A DNA stretch of 64,000 nucleotides, taken from the NCBI GenBank assembly GCA_016584305.1, contig JACEEZ010020917.1, positions 555,331 through 619,330 of the forward strand. Direction: 5' to 3'. This DNA is from Chionoecetes opilio (Eukaryota > Arthropoda > Malacostraca > Decapoda > Majidae). Under the pieces are notes generated by a model that saw nothing but the letters and a program-made list of their open reading frames with translations, was not told where the DNA came from and did no database searches. Numbering within the stretch: position 1 is the first letter of the stretch; each line of letters opens with the position of its first letter. Position numbers and translations under genes: made by a program. This document shows positions 23,346-35,002 of this stretch, in pieces.

Positions 23346-23726
23346 AATATTACCAAAGACATCTATCTCCCTTGGTCTAGTGGTGTTGATACCCACCTCA
23401 CGGGCTTCATGGGTCGGCTCATGCTGCTGCTGCTCCTGCCAATGGCCGCGCTGCCAAACGTGGATGAGTCCCTTGCTTGTATGTCATCTCTTTTCTCATA
23501 TATATGAATGATATCCATCCAAATGCAATCATATGTCTACATTCACCTAGAGAAATGATATTTCATAGCATACCAAACAATAATAAGTGAGCCTGGAGAC
23601 TTCCTACCTCTGCTAATACCAGTCTCGAGCAGTCGTTGGCCAGTCTGCACGTTATTTTCAGATTAATTATCGTACAACCTTAGGTAAAATCATATAGTCA
23701 GTAAATGTTTATAATTTTAGTAAATA

Positions 23727-24742
23727 CAGGAAAACCTCATTTAAAACAACGGCAGCCTCAAAACAACGGCACTAATCGACCCAGGCATTAATTAAGTATA
23801 ATTATTTCAAAAACTGAGAAAATCAGCAGAAATTTAGTTGGGCAAGGCTGTGGTCTACACAGACTCCCTCTCCTCACTCCACCTCCTCGTCTCCCGCCAT
23901 CCACGATCCTCTACGTCCCTCGTCCACACCATCCAGAGGGCCCTTCACCTTACCAACGAGGGGTGGGAGATCGCGTTCCAGTGGGTTCCCTCCCACACTG
24001 GTATCCCAGGCAACGAGGTGGCTGATTCTGCTGCCAGGATGGCCTTAACAGATGTAAACACGACACCCTTCCCTCTGCCGCTCTCCGCGGCCAAACGGGT
24101 CTCCCGGGTCTGCCGCTCCACCTGGAATAACACACTCGGCGATTTCCTCTGCATCACCTCTATGGGCCAATACCGCAGTGACTTCCCCCCAGCCGTGGAT
24201 ACGGAAAAAGTCCCGCGTCCTGGATGTCACTCTCACCCGCCTCCGCCTGGGGCACACGACACTCACGGCTCACCTGCATCGCCTCCGTCTGTCCCCTGGC
24301 CCCCACTGCCCTTGGTGCATGAATTTTCCGGAGACTATTGAACACTTTCTGCTGCAGTGTCCGCGCTTCCACTCACACCGTGTAGTGCTACAGTCTCAAC
24401 TTCTCGCCCTGAACGTCACCACCTTTGACCTGCCCACCCTGCTGGCGGCGGCTGGCGTTCCCCCCTCTCGGCAACACGCCGTCATCCGCCTCACCTGTGC
24501 CTTCCTGAGGAAGACAGGTCAACTACCGCGCCTGTGATAGCATCATAGGACATCACCAGGGCTCATAGTGTTACCCAAGGGATCCTCGCAGCCCTAAAAC
24601 AACAACAACAACAACCTCCAGAAACCACAGTATTTATTGGGATTTTGGGCGATTCCATAAGAGTAACTCTCAAAACAACGGCAAAATGAGTTATCCAGCA
24701 TGCGCTCCCCCCCGAGGGTGCCGGATAAACGAGGTTCTCCTG
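23727..24742 (+). mobile_element. T7 element carrying LINE-R
   Basis: CAGGAAAACCTCATTTAAAA at the left and CGAGGTTCTCCTG at the right, flanked by TA. The left 110 bp and right 110 bp match the T7 copy at 18152; between them sits LINE-R. Confidence 0.85.
23835..24620 (+). pseudogene. LINE-R C-terminus: RNase H and zinc motif
   Basis: The open frame (167 codons from 23838) contains VVYTDSLSSLHLL, then FQWVPSHTGIPGNEVADSAA. These are the second and later RNase H motifs with the T-D-S and the H-x-G-x-x-G-N-E-x-A-D signatures. A frameshift near 24200 leads into a second open frame with LRLGHTTLTAHLHRLRLSPG, CPWCMNFPETIEHFLLQC and FLRKTGQL, then a stop and an (AAC)n tail. RNase H would remove template RNA during insertion. 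Only the 3' third of the LINE is present. It is GC-rich relative to its surroundings and the best LINE-R copy here. Confidence 0.88.
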
Positions 24743-24912
24743 TAACTTGTAATTTACTTAAGTAAATAACTTTGTAATTTTACTCACCCCAGATTGAATG
24801 TCGTAACATTGGATTTTCGATCTCGTATATTGAAAATAGACCATAATTTACACATCTCGTATCATCGGATTCTCGTATATCGAATGCTCGTATAACGGGA
24901 CCTCCCTGTACT

Positions 24913-25219
24913 GTATACAATACAGTACAGAGTTGTGATTATAAAGTGATTAAATTGATACCAGTGTTAAAATGCGACTGAGTCCCCCTAACATCTTCTA
25001 CATGTTACAACAAGGCTCCCCTCTCCTTGGATTAGATGCCTGCTGCTACCCGTTCACTGGTAAGTGTTGTTTTTATGCTTCTACAGTACTGTATTTATTT
25101 ATATATATATTTTTATTTTTTTATAACCCATATCAGAGGAGGACATTGCATAACTCGGCACATTGAATAACTCGGCAAGGGCCAGAGCCCCTATCGTGCC
25201 GAGTTATAAGACTTTTAAT
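24913..25219 (+). mobile_element. T3 fragment, right half
   Basis: CTACCCGTTCACTGGTAAGT, CAGAGGAGGACATTGCATAA and the terminal CCGAGTTATAAGACTTTTAA match T3; the last bases are mutated and the left end is missing. An ACAGTACTGTA palindrome is present as in other T3 copies. Confidence 0.7.
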
Positions 25220-25237
25220 GTATATATATATATATAT

Positions 25238-25575
25238 TTTTTTTTTTATAACATTTGTGGCCATAGCACCTGTAGGCAGTGGTGACCCAGGGCTCGGATG
25301 GTAGGCTCTGGAGGTTCACTTGAGGGCTGTGATGGTTGGTCCTCGCCCGTGGTGGCGCAGGTAGTATTGTTATAGTGACGCCTGTGATTAGAGGCTCATG
25401 CCGTCCCCGTGTCCTCCGATGCACTCGCTATCGAAGGTAGAGTTGATGGGCAGGGCATGTGGGTGTTCTTAGGCCACTCGACGGTGCAGAAAGGTTTTGG
25501 TTTTCTTCGGGGATTGAACTCTGGTCTCCGAGAACGCCAGTCGGAGACGCTAACCACTCCGCTACCGCCCCCCCA
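25238..25575 (-). mobile_element. SINE-A, antisense, full length
   Basis: T tract, body starting CTGTAGGCAGTGGTGACCCA, and a tRNA-like head ending at CCGCTACCGCCCCCCC. It lies between a T3 fragment and a T10 end. Confidence 0.85.
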
Positions 25576-25589
25576 GTGCATATATAAAA

Positions 25590-25632
<43 letters not shown>
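25576..25632. repeat. (TA)n microsatellite
   Basis: TA-rich tract immediately left of the T10 end, which uses TA as target. Confidence 0.9.
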
Positions 25633-25634
<2 letters not shown>

Positions 25635-25889
25635 ATATTTGCCGGCGCATAAGACGCAGCTTTTTTCCCTTAAAAAGGAATGCAAAGTTCACCCTCCCGT
25701 CTAATGCGGCCATATTAGCGAATGAAGAGGTCGGGCAGAGAAATGCAGAACAGCCGGTGGTGTATTAAACTAAAGGGGTCTGGAGTGATCTGTGTTGAGC
25801 AGTAGTTTACTGAGCAAAATGTGTAAGTGTGTTAGCAACAGTAATGCATAATACTAAGAAAAGGTTGGGTTTAAGAGAAAATAAGAGCT

Positions 25890-26115
25890 GGGAAACAAGA
25901 TAGCGATTTGTTGCTGCCAAGATGGCCGTGTCAGATGTAAACATCATCCACCCCCCTCTGCTGCTCTCCATTGTAAAACGTCTGATAAAACGTCTCGGCG
26001 ACGCCCTCCGTGCACCCACCATGGGTCATTACCGCTCAGACTCCTCCCCGCACCCATGGAAAAGACAAACATCCACATATTAGATGTAGCCTTAACCCGC
26101 ATTCGACTCGGGCCA
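25890..26115 (+). pseudogene. LINE-R fragment inside T10
   Basis: In shifting frames it reads AAKMAVSDVNIIH, then MGHYRSDSSPHPW and ILDVALTRIRLG, matching the RNase H end of LINE-R at 24030-24280. It is heavily decayed. Confidence 0.65.
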
Positions 26116-26773
26116 CACAAGTTGACACAACAGTTGGAAGGAGATGATAGAAGGGAGGCAGAAAATGGTGATGGAATTTTCGCTGGAATGAGTATTGTTG
26201 ATAAATGGAATAGTGAAACAAAGAGCGTGTTAAAGTTATATTTGAAGGAGTGTGAGCGGGGGAGAGGAAGGTGTAGTATCTTGGGGAGTCTGTTTATACA
26301 CACAAGGATGGAGAAAGGGCGTCGTGGCTTGTAGTTTATTTGCCAGTGAGTCATTGTACAACGTAGGGACAAGAGGTGCGCGGCGTGTGTGTCTCTGTGT
26401 GTCCTGTGGTTGACTGAATTACCTGGTTGGTGTTGCAGTTGTGTCGGCGAGGACAAGTCAGGTCAGCGTCAGGTCACCCTCGGGCCTCTCTCTAATCCTG
26501 GTCCCAGACAGGGGGGTAGCCTAAGCCGATGCAGGTGTGTATGTGCGTGTGTGGTTTAGCGCCGCTACAGTGGTAAGCAAGGTGGGATGGGAGATAGCAT
26601 AGGCCTTTGTACCACCTCGACCCTCAATCCTCACCCCTGTACCTCTACGGATAAGGAAACTGTATGAAAGAGTGCTAGTAAAAAGGCTGCAATGGTATCT
26701 GTAGACGGGACAAAAGTCTTCCGCACGGTACACCAAGACCAAGACCCTCACGGCGCCACACCCGTCCCCCTCA

Positions 26774-27214
26774 AGGCCGAATCACAACATACCATCATGG
26801 TGAAATTGGTGACAGGGCACCGTCTCATCACATCCGTTAGAATTTCTTACATTAAAACAAATAACGTGTTACACTAAACGGTGCGCCGCCATCACGGCTC
26901 CAATACACCACCGTCCTGTCACGTAACGGTTTCTGGGAAGAATATTTTAACGTAATGAGACTGTGCCGTGCTGATAATTGTCGTTTTCTAAAGGCTTTAT
27001 GTACCCAAAACAATGTCTTTTTAGATTCAACTCCTCTTCTTCATCCCAACAGAAGTGCTATTAATGCAAATTTCTTCAAGCATAGCCTCTGAGGCACCAT
27101 GTCTGCTTAGAGGGTGAGCAGGAACTGCCAAAAATTACGGAACCGTGACGAATAGTGTGAATACAAGGCACGGCTGACGGAACGCTGCCGTGATTTCAGA
27201 GTGTGAATCAGCCT
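26774..27214 (-). mobile_element. Harbinger element, non-autonomous, complete
   Basis: Ends AGGCCGAATCACAACATACC and GTGTGAATCAGCCT, flanked by TCA (TGA on the - strand). The flanking sequence is a LINE-R tail. On the - strand it holds a decayed transposase start (compare 53134-53325). Confidence 0.8.
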
Positions 27215-27345
27215 TCACCTGTACCTTCCTGAAGAAGACTAATCAACCCTCGCGACTGTGATAGATTCATAGGTGTAAACCAGGGCAAATATCGTCGATC
27301 CGACAACGAGCCCTTCAACAATTACAACAATAACAACAAGGTAGA
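27215..27345 (+). mobile_element. LINE-R 3' tail inside T10
   Basis: CACCTGTACCTTCCTGAAGA, CGCGACTGTGATAG and an AACAATTACAACAATAACAA tail. The Harbinger element interrupts this tail at its 5' side. Confidence 0.75.
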
Positions 27346-28261
27346 GATGGTTACCTTACAGTGTTATCTAAATATCTTCGTGAATTTTTGTTATTGGACA
27401 ACTACCGATTTCGAGGCCGAAATTTAAGTCCTCCTGAATAGTTTTGATGTGTTTTGAATTAATCTGGCTCTCGTTTTTGTCGGAAATCAATGTTTGTTTA
27501 CACGTGTGTGTGTGTGTGGGGGGGGGGGCAACCTGCCCCTCCAGGTCCGCCAAACATTGCTACGCTTCACACTGCCATATTATTGGTAATTTTCGTTATT
27601 TCTCTATATCATCTGTTACTAAACCAAACCTCACCTCTAACCTAACCTAATCTGATTTAAACCTAACTTAACTTTCTGGCTGAAGTAACGGTAGATTTTC
27701 GTACTACGTGTAATGCCATTATTATTCAATTGCGCCATGGGAAATGGGTTCAAAATACTCAGAAAGAAGAAAGCTACACGATGGTGTCGGTAAGAGTCCT
27801 AGGACTTTTGAAAGCCTACTACCAAAATAATACCAATATCTTTTACTGCAAATTTTCCACAAAGTCTAAACACATAGCAGAAAAGCAACAAAGGCATACC
27901 TACAACATTAAATCTAAGCTATATGTCATAGGTAGCAAAATATCAGAATATCAATTCGTGGGGGCATCCTGCAATATATTAAGATTTATGACCGATATTG
28001 GTTACACTGTCATTCTCTTTACATTTTAACGAGTATAATTTTTCATTCACATTCATTGCACTGTGAATATTGTATTTAGGTACATGCTCATAATCATTTG
28101 CTTTCCCCTACAAATCCTTTTTTTTTTAATAACTTGATAAATTTACGAGAAAAAAAAAATTTACCCCCAAAAACACCAATATTTTTTTTCTTCAAAAAAA
28201 CCTCTTTGTAAAATGGGGTGCGTCTTATGCGGAGGTGCGTCTTATGCGCCGGCAAATACGG

Positions 28262-28404
28262 TATATATATAATATATAAAATATAATATATATATATATA
28301 TATATATATTAATATAATATATATATATATTATATATATATATATTATATATATTTTATATATCTATATTATATATATATATTATATATATATATATATA
28401 TATG
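28262..28404. repeat. AT-rich simple sequence
   Basis: Irregular TATA/ATAT tract lying between a T10 end and a T1 end. Confidence 0.85.
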
Positions 28405-30242
28405 CACTCTACCCTCGATTTAACAGATCTCGGTTTAACGGACTCCATTTGCGTGACAAATTTGCAGTCAAGAATGGCATGCCAGACCGATTTTCACTGC
28501 TCGAATTGTCAACTCATCATAATTTATTATTTTCTCATTTTATTATGGAATGCTTGGGTTTTAAGGAGTTTTGATGTATCAGATATTAAGATATATAAGG
28601 AAAGAGCCTGTGTTGCTAGTGATTTAGTGGTAGAAGGTGTGCATTGTTTAAGATAGTGACTATTAGTGTTATGGAGTGGGCTCTGCAAGACTTGGGTCCC
28701 TGTCACCTCAACACCTTAAATCATCCTTATTTAAGGCGACACACGGTGCTACACTGACCTAAATAGTGACACGTGTATAGAGCAGCTCATCACAACCGTA
28801 TAATATATAATAATGAGCAATAGTCATGATAATAAGCTATACCTTTGACAGCCACGGCCTGCGTCTGGCTTGTAATCATTTGTTTACCTTTCACTAGCCA
28901 GACGGTGAGAGAAAACGTCAACATTTTAGGGATAACTCATCACTTTACAGGAGACTTTTTCTTACTTTTTATCTCATTTTGGGGTGTTTGTAATGTCTCA
29001 TGATGCTGATGCTGCTGCCGCAGCCGCGTTGCCAGGCGTGGATGAGCGCCTTGCTTGTATTTTCATATATTTACTCAAATGTATGAATAATAGCCATTAA
29101 AATATGATTATATGTCTACATTCACCTAGAATAATGATATTTCATAGCATACCAAGCAGTAATGAGCGAGTCTGGATACTTACTAGCTCAACCTAATACC
29201 AGTCCCGAACAGTCGTGGGCGAGTGTGCCAAATCCCTGATGTAGCGCCAGTCACTGTTTACCTCCTAACATAGCTACACGGTCTGGTTGTGTTTGTGATT
29301 ATTTCTCATTTATTTCACAGCGTGTAGGAGCGTACCAAATCCAGCATGTAGTGCCAGTCACTGTTTACCTCCCAACATAGCTACAAGGTCTGGTTGTGTT
29401 TGTCAGTGACGGCTCGTGGCATAGGGCTGCAGAGCTGCAGCACCCCCAGACACTCACTGCCAGATGTATGATTCCTACTGAGACAAAGCAGAATTGATAC
29501 ACTATTAACAAATATATCATAATAAAAAAGCCATTAAATGTTATTTAAATATTTTCAATACATTACTAAGTGAATTTTCGTTAAAACCAGACCAAAATTT
29601 AAGTTACTCATATCTGGTGTACGATTCATGTCTGCTCCGCTGCCGCGCCAGTTATGATCGCAATGGGCTGCCTTCGAGGCCAGCTCAATCAGCTGCTCAG
29701 CCTTCCCGTGTTTACATTGCGTGTGGACCAAGGAGGTTATATAGGATGAGGCGGCATGTTGCCTCTTGCATGAAACCCTATATACCCTATAATTATACCT
29801 AGGCAGTCATATTTTTAATATAGTTTTGTGTATCATTTAGATAGAAAGCCTGAAAGTGCAATGAGTCGACGCGTGAAAACGCAATGATTTGAGTCAATCT
29901 CCCCGCATTGGGACAGGGCGAACAGCTTACCCTATCGATAACACAGGGAATGCACGGCATGCCGCCTCCTCCTGTATAACCTCCTCGGTCTGTCTGAAAT
30001 CCGTGAACATCAACTACAACTCATAACTGAGGTAGATCAAATTTGTGTATCCTACTGTTGTGTTAAGCTTGCAGTCCCTCCATTTTATTTTATCTCGAGC
30101 CGCCACTGGTGTTTGTGATTATTTCTCATTTATTTCACAATTGTTCGTGTTTTTCCTATATTTTCACACCCTAGGGAAAATACTCTCGCTTTAACGGACC
30201 ACTTCTCCCCCCCCCTTTTAGTCCGTTAAATCGAGTCAACTG
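28405..30242 (+). mobile_element. T1 element, complete, with nested hAT
   Basis: Left end CACTCTACCCTCGATTTAAC (two changes from the family consensus), right end GTTAAATCGAGTCAACTG, TA at the right. The shared interior (TAAATCATCCTTATTTAAGG and GACACACGGTGCTACACTGA) matches the T1 copy at 4452. A tandem duplication of CTGTTTACCTCC..AACATAGCTAC occurs at 29250 and 29360. The hAT sits at 29404-30108. Confidence 0.85.
29404..30108. mobile_element. hAT element, non-autonomous, perfect 8-bp TSD
   Basis: Ends CAGTGACGGCTCG and CGAGCCGCCACTG (12 of 13 paired). Flanked by GTGTTTGT at 29396-29403 and 30109-30116. Joining the flanks restores T1 sequence (GGTTGTGTTTGTGATTATTT) as at 4.6 kb and 29.29 kb. 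It is 705 bp with no transposase frame. Confidence 0.93.
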
Positions 30243-30248
30243 TATATA

Positions 30249-31110
30249 CAGTCAAACCTCGGGTTTCGAAAATCCTCCTTTTCGAACAAATCGGTTCACG
30301 AACAGAATTTCAAACTCATAATTGCACCGGTTGCCGTACGATAACTCGGTTGCCGTAAAAGCTACTCTGCAACAGTGCGCGTTAGTCACCTCGCAGCCCT
30401 CACTTAGTAAACATCCGCTATGAAGTGTTCTTTGATTTTGACGATTTTTCTTGTGTTGTGCATTATTTCGGTATTATTTTACACTTGGACCGAAACTCCC
30501 TACCGTTGATAACACTAAAGTCGCCAGGACAACTTTTATTCCAATTTACAGACGTGTGGTGGCATTAATACTTACATTTCTACATCCATGATTTCAGGAA
30601 AGTTAGAAGGGGCTATCTGGAGAGTGTGTCATTTTGTGTCTTCATCTGTGTCATATTATGGCTATAAATGAACAATTTACAAAAATATTGCCAGAGTGTC
30701 GACCAACACTAAGGTATGTTCTGAGTGTCCTTCCGCCGTTGTCGTCGCCCGAAAAATAAACGAGTAGCGAAATTTGAAACCGTATATGCTTGCAGATACA
30801 AAGCATAAAACAACACTGAAACAGGATAGACTATAGTCATGATATAAACTACTGTGTATCATCTCCAGTGGCACATACACATCAGTAGTGATGGTATAAT
30901 TCGTAATATTTGGCGGCTGTTGACATTATTGCATCTGGCGACTAAAGTGTTATTTACGGTACACAATTAGGAGTCTGGTTTCTGTTTACCTTATTGGATT
31001 TCAGGAAAATTCTATTAAACATTCTCTCTGAGCTTCCGTAACAAATCATTACTTATGGAGATATTGACATGTTGTTCATAGGGAGGCGAGAGACAAGTGT
31101 TTACGTTAAG
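30249..31110 (+). mobile_element. T5 element, left part
   Basis: Starts CAGTCAAACCTCGGGTTTCG after TA, with TTCGAA words. The interior matches, in reverse, the T5 copy at 48536-50949, and 30838-30866 gives the empty site for the T4 insertion in that copy. The right end was not found; similarity fades beyond about 31110. Confidence 0.75.
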
Positions 31111-31719
31111 ACTTGGATTACGAATCCCAATCCAATAACACTTGCTGAAATGTGTGTTATACTACTTTGTGATATTGTTTGCAATGTTTTTCAAATGTAT
31201 TATTATTTTGGCTGCTACCAGGAGCGGATTATGTACCCTAAACCAGCCCGGGACAGACACCTACCGGCCCTGGCTCTATCTTGCAAACTTCAGTCATGAA
31301 TAAAATGTAGTACCCCTGAATAAAAATATATTGCCTATTCTATTTCAAATAATAATATTTGCAAATATTATATTGTTTTCAATTTATTTTTTATTATAAT
31401 ATTTTCAAAAAGTAAAATGTTGAATACACGGTATTCAAACCAAAAAATGTATCACATACTCAACACTTTTATATTTGTTTCCATAGTTCTTGTATGAAAG
31501 TGCATTTTCACAGTTTGAAAAGCTATTGAAGCAATAAGTCTAGATTCACGCAATAAACCCAGTCATTCACGAACTAATTTACAAAACATTTCAATTCTAA
31601 CTAGCAAACTAGACTGGGCATCAACACAGCTGCTGATCATCCCGCCACACAATCCACTTGACTATAAATATGCACATTTCTCATACTTCCCATCAATATA
31701 ATCACTAATTTTGAAATTT
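31111..31719. other. AT-rich stretch with one shared segment
   Basis: 31121-31223 recurs in reverse at 44580-44690 (GGATTACGAATCCCAATCC ... TGTGTTATACTACTTTGTGA), a small repeat of unknown type. The rest to 31719 is AT-rich with no recognisable element, although 31620-31719 may be decayed LINE-J 5' sequence. Confidence 0.45.
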
Positions 31720-31721
31720 AC

Positions 31722-34230
31722 ATGAGTCTTATCATTCAGTACTCATTACTTGGTGATTTCAATGTTCACCACCAGCTTTGGCTATCATCTTCTTTCACTG
31801 TCCAACTTGGTGAACAAGCCTACAATTTTTCTATCCTCCAAGACCTAGAGCAGCTGGTGCAGCACCTTACCCGTATTCCTGACCATCCACGGAGACACGA
31901 CATTCTACACCTTTTCCTAACTACTAACCCTTTCGGCTTACTCTGTGAAACTATTCTCTCCATTGGGTTCCTCCAATCACAATTATATTTCTGTACCTTG
32001 TCCTATTGCTCCGGTGCCGCCTCGGGACCCACCTAAGCGGAGGTGCTTTTGGCATTTCAACTCAACTAAGTGGGAGGACCTAAGGCAGTACTACTCTGAT
32101 TTTCCATGGAATAAAATTATTGTTTCCATGTCAGAGACCCATCTCTTTGTGCAGAGCGCATAACTGAGGTCATTGTCTCTGTCATGGAGGCGTACATTCC
32201 ACACTCTCTCTAATCATAAAGCCCGTCCACTTTGGTTTAACTCTTCTTGTTCTCATGCTGTACAAGATAGAGAGGCAGCTCACAGACGGTACAGTAACCA
32301 TCCATCCATCTCCTGAAACTCATGCCCTCTATATTTCTGCCCATAATTATGCCAAATATTTTTTCAACTTACCAAAAACTCCTTCATTCATAGAAAATGT
32401 CAACATTTTCTGAATCAAACTAATTTCGTGACTTCTGGCATCTAGCTAAAAACATCTTTAACAATTTGTGTCTTCTTCATCTTTCCCTCCTATGTTTCTC
32501 CCGGATGGCGCCACAGCTGTCTCATCTATTTCTAAAGCTGAACTTTGTACTCAAACCTTTGCTAAAAATTCCACTCTGGTTGATGAATTCATCCTTCTCC
32601 TCCATCCTCTGACTGTGTTATTAAGATCCTTCGTAATGATGTTTTATTTGCCCTTTCTGGCCTAGATCTTCGGAAGGCTTACGGTTCTGACGGAATCCCT
32701 CCTATTGTTCTCAAAAACTGGGCTTCTGTGCTTGCACCCTGTCTGATCAAACTTTTCCGTCTTTGTCTATCTTTGTCTGTCTTATCTTTGTCTTATTTAT
32801 TCCTATCCTTTTGGGGAGGCGGTAGCGGAGTGGTTAGCGTCTCCGACTGGCGTTCTCGGTGACCCGAGTTCGATCCCCGAAGAAAACAAAAAACCTTTCT
32901 GCACCGTCGAGTGGCCTAAGAACACCCACATGCCCTGTCCATCAACTCTACCTTCGATTGCGAGTGCATCGGAGGACACAGGGGGGCGGCATGAGCCTCT
33001 AATCACAGGCGTCACTATAAAAATCCAGCCTGCGCCACTACGGGCGAGGACCAACCATCACACCCCTCAAGTGATCCTCCAGAGACTACCATCCGATCCC
33101 TGGATCACCACTGCCTACAGGCGCTATAGGCACATATGTAAACAAAAATCTACTTCCACCTTTGCTTGCTGGAAATTTGTTTACATCCAACCTGTCCCTA
33201 AGAAGGGTGACTGTTCTAATCCTTCAAACTACCATCCTATAGCTTTGACTTCCTGTCTTTCTAACGTTTTTGAATCTATACTTAATAAGAAGATTCTCAA
33301 GCATCTATCTGCTCACAATCTTCTATCTGATCGTCAGTACGGTTTCCGTAAAGGGCAATCTGATGGCGATCTTCTAGCTTTCCTAACCGAATCTTGGTCA
33401 TCCTCCTTTTGGGGTTTTGGTGAAACTTTTGCCGATGCCCTTGACATATCAAAAGCTTTTGATAGAGTCTGGCACAAATCCTTAATGTTTAAACTACCAT
33501 TATTCGGTTTCTATCCTTTTATCTACCCCTTCATCTTCAGTTTCCTTTCTAACTGTTTTATTGCAGCTACTGTAGATGGACATAATTCTCCTAAGTCTAT
33601 TAATAGTGGTGTTCTTCAGGGTTCTGTCCTATCAATCACTCTATCTATTATTCTTTAATGATCTTCTAAGTCTAACTCAATGCCCTATCCACTCCTTCGC
33701 TGATGATTCTACCCTGCATTTTTCAACGTCGTACATTAGTCGTCCAACTCAACAGGAACTAAGTGACTCACGGAGAGATGCCACGGAGATCCTAACTTCT
33801 GACCTTTTTATAAAATCTGATTGGGACAAAGCAAACCTAGCTTCTTTTGTCCAATGACTCAAAAACCCAATTTCTTCAACTATCTATTCGACAAAACCTA
33901 CCAGATAACTATCCCTTTTTCTTCAATGACACTCAACTGTCTTCTTCTTCTACAATGAACATTCATGGACTATCCTTTACAAAAATGTTTTACTGGAAAT
34001 CTCACACCTCATCTCTTGCTAAAACAACTTTTAAGAAGTTAGGTGTCCTCTGGCATCTGCGTCCAATTTTTTCTCCCTCCCAGTTGCTTGCTCTGTACAG
34101 GGGCCGTATCCTCCCATGTATGGAGTATGTCTCGCATGTTTGGGGGGGATCCATTCATACAGCTTTCCTCAACAGGGTAGAATAAAAAACTTTGCGTCTC
34201 ATCAACTCCCCTTCTCTGACCGACTGTCTT
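31722..34230 (+). pseudogene. LINE-J ORF2: endonuclease and reverse transcriptase, broken
   Basis: The endonuclease part shows LLGDFNVHHQLW and the block [13 protein letters not shown]. The reverse transcriptase begins before the SINE and resumes at about 33160 with IQPVPKKGDCSNPSNYHPIA, then YGFRKGQSDGDLLAFL, DISKAFDRVWHKSL, SGVLQGSVLS and, after a frameshift, HSFADDSTLHF, the catalytic F-A-D-D box. Later LHTSSLAK-like and ALYRGRILPCMEYVSHVWGG residues mark the thumb. The C-terminus resumes past the Harbinger at 35003 (SHRRNVASLAIFYCYL). Several frameshifts and stops disable it. Confidence 0.85.
32813..33147 (+). mobile_element. SINE-A, best full-length copy
   Basis: Head GGGGAGGCGGTAGCGGAGTG includes a Pol III A-box-like TAGCGGAGTGG; the B-box is GAGTTCGATCC. 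Then come a conserved body and the end GCGCTATAGGCACATATGTA with a short A-rich tail. It splits the LINE-J reverse transcriptase. It is a retroposon with a tRNA-derived promoter, not a functional tRNA. Confidence 0.9.
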
Positions 34231-34240
34231 CAATCTTTAA

Positions 34241-35002
34241 GGCTGGGTGCACACGAACCACTTTTTAGTGGTCAGTGGCCGCCACCAAAAATGGTCGCTA
34301 TGAAAAGGGGTGAGTAGGTGCACCTTGCACACAAGCCACTCGGTGGCGGCCACTGATGAGGTCAGTGTCATCATGGATCTCGATACACACTTACATACAC
34401 AAACACACACGTGAACACATACACACATACATACAAACACACACAAATATGCATGCATACATACAAACATACAAAGAGACAGACAGACAGACACAGACAA
34501 GCAGTCAGGTGTAACATAATATTTACTGGTGAACAATGTTTTTCTTTCAATAAAGTACATATATTGTGTTACCTTACTCATTTCTTTCTCCAGGCGAAAG
34601 ATTACTCCAGTCGGTGACCTCACACACCTCGGTCCACAATTTTTCTTTAATATTCTTGTCACTGTATTCCTTCAGCTGGAAATCATAAAGTCCTGGTCTC
34701 TTCTCCACCTCTGCAATCAATGTTTCACAGTCAAACAACTCTTTGAAAGCCATGTCTACCACCTCTTCGCTCACGCAAGGAATAGTTGATTCTGACAGAC
34801 AAACCGAGACAGCGAAAGCAGCGGGTGGCAGGGTGGTGGCAACCGGAAGTGGCTCGTGTGCATGCTGCCATTTGAAAACACGGTTTCTATCGCTGGCCAC
34901 TGTGGCCGGCCACAGTGGTGTGGTCAGAAAAATGGATCCGCCCGCCACGACTCGCCACTATTTTGTGGTCGCCACAAAAAAGTGGCCCGTGTGCATGCAG
35001 CC
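34241..35002 (-). mobile_element. Harbinger element carrying a MADF gene
   Basis: Ends GGCTGGGTGCACACGAACCA and CCCGTGTGCATGCAGCC, flanked by TAA (34238-34240 and 35003-35005), the 3-bp TSD of PIF/Harbinger. It is 762 bp, inserted in the LINE-J C-terminal coding region. A CA/TG-rich patch fills 34385-34500. Confidence 0.88.
34574..34948 (-). CDS. MADF-domain protein fragment of Harbinger
   Basis: An open - strand frame of 124 codons. Residues about 72-124 carry the start of a MADF (Myb/SANT-like) domain: CETLIAEVEKRPGLYDFQLK, then Y-x-D-K-N-I-K-E-K-L-W-x-E-V. PIF/Harbinger elements are known to encode a Myb-like partner that brings the transposase to the ends and to the nucleus, so this is most likely that second gene. 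The domain stops about halfway, at a TAA that lies next to a possible donor (AAG-GTAACA), so a second exon may have been lost. The N-terminal half is low in conserved features and overlaps the terminal repeat; the true start may be the internal Met before AFKELFDCE. Confidence 0.65.
   Translation of the reverse strand: MAGGSIFLTTPLWPATVASDRNRVFKWQHAHEPLPVATTLPPAAFAVSVCLSESTIPCVSEEVVDMAFKELFDCETLIAEVEKRPGLYDFQLKEYSDKNIKEKLWTEVCEVTDWSNLSPGERNE

Larger units (their letters stand above)
22359..24908 (+). mobile_element. T6 element with nested T7 and LINE tail
   Basis: Ends CAGGGAGGTCCCGAAGATAC and ACGGGACCTCCCTG, flanked by TA. CTCGTA words recur near both ends. A 27-bp A tract lies at 22484. 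At 22850-23110 it shares T1-type interior (TAAATCACCCTTATTTAAGG). The T7 insertion is at 23727-24742. Confidence 0.82.
25633..28261 (-). mobile_element. T10 element, complete, about 2.6 kb
   Basis: Ends CCATATTTGCCGGCGCATAA and TTATGCGCCGGCAAATACGG. Flanked by TA. It is the reverse of the 51986-54596 copy and shares with it an internal LINE-R fragment and a Harbinger element at the same place, so those passengers predate one of the two transpositions. No T10 transposase frame was recognised, so the superfamily is unassigned. Confidence 0.8.

Noticed and set aside
32813..32890. Functional tRNA gene at the SINE-A head
   Set aside because: The same head recurs in many copies followed by a common SINE body; it is a retroposon promoter.
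33930..34240. Independent small gene before the Harbinger element
   Set aside because: The residues continue the LINE-J reverse transcriptase thumb and match its order; no separate gene is needed.
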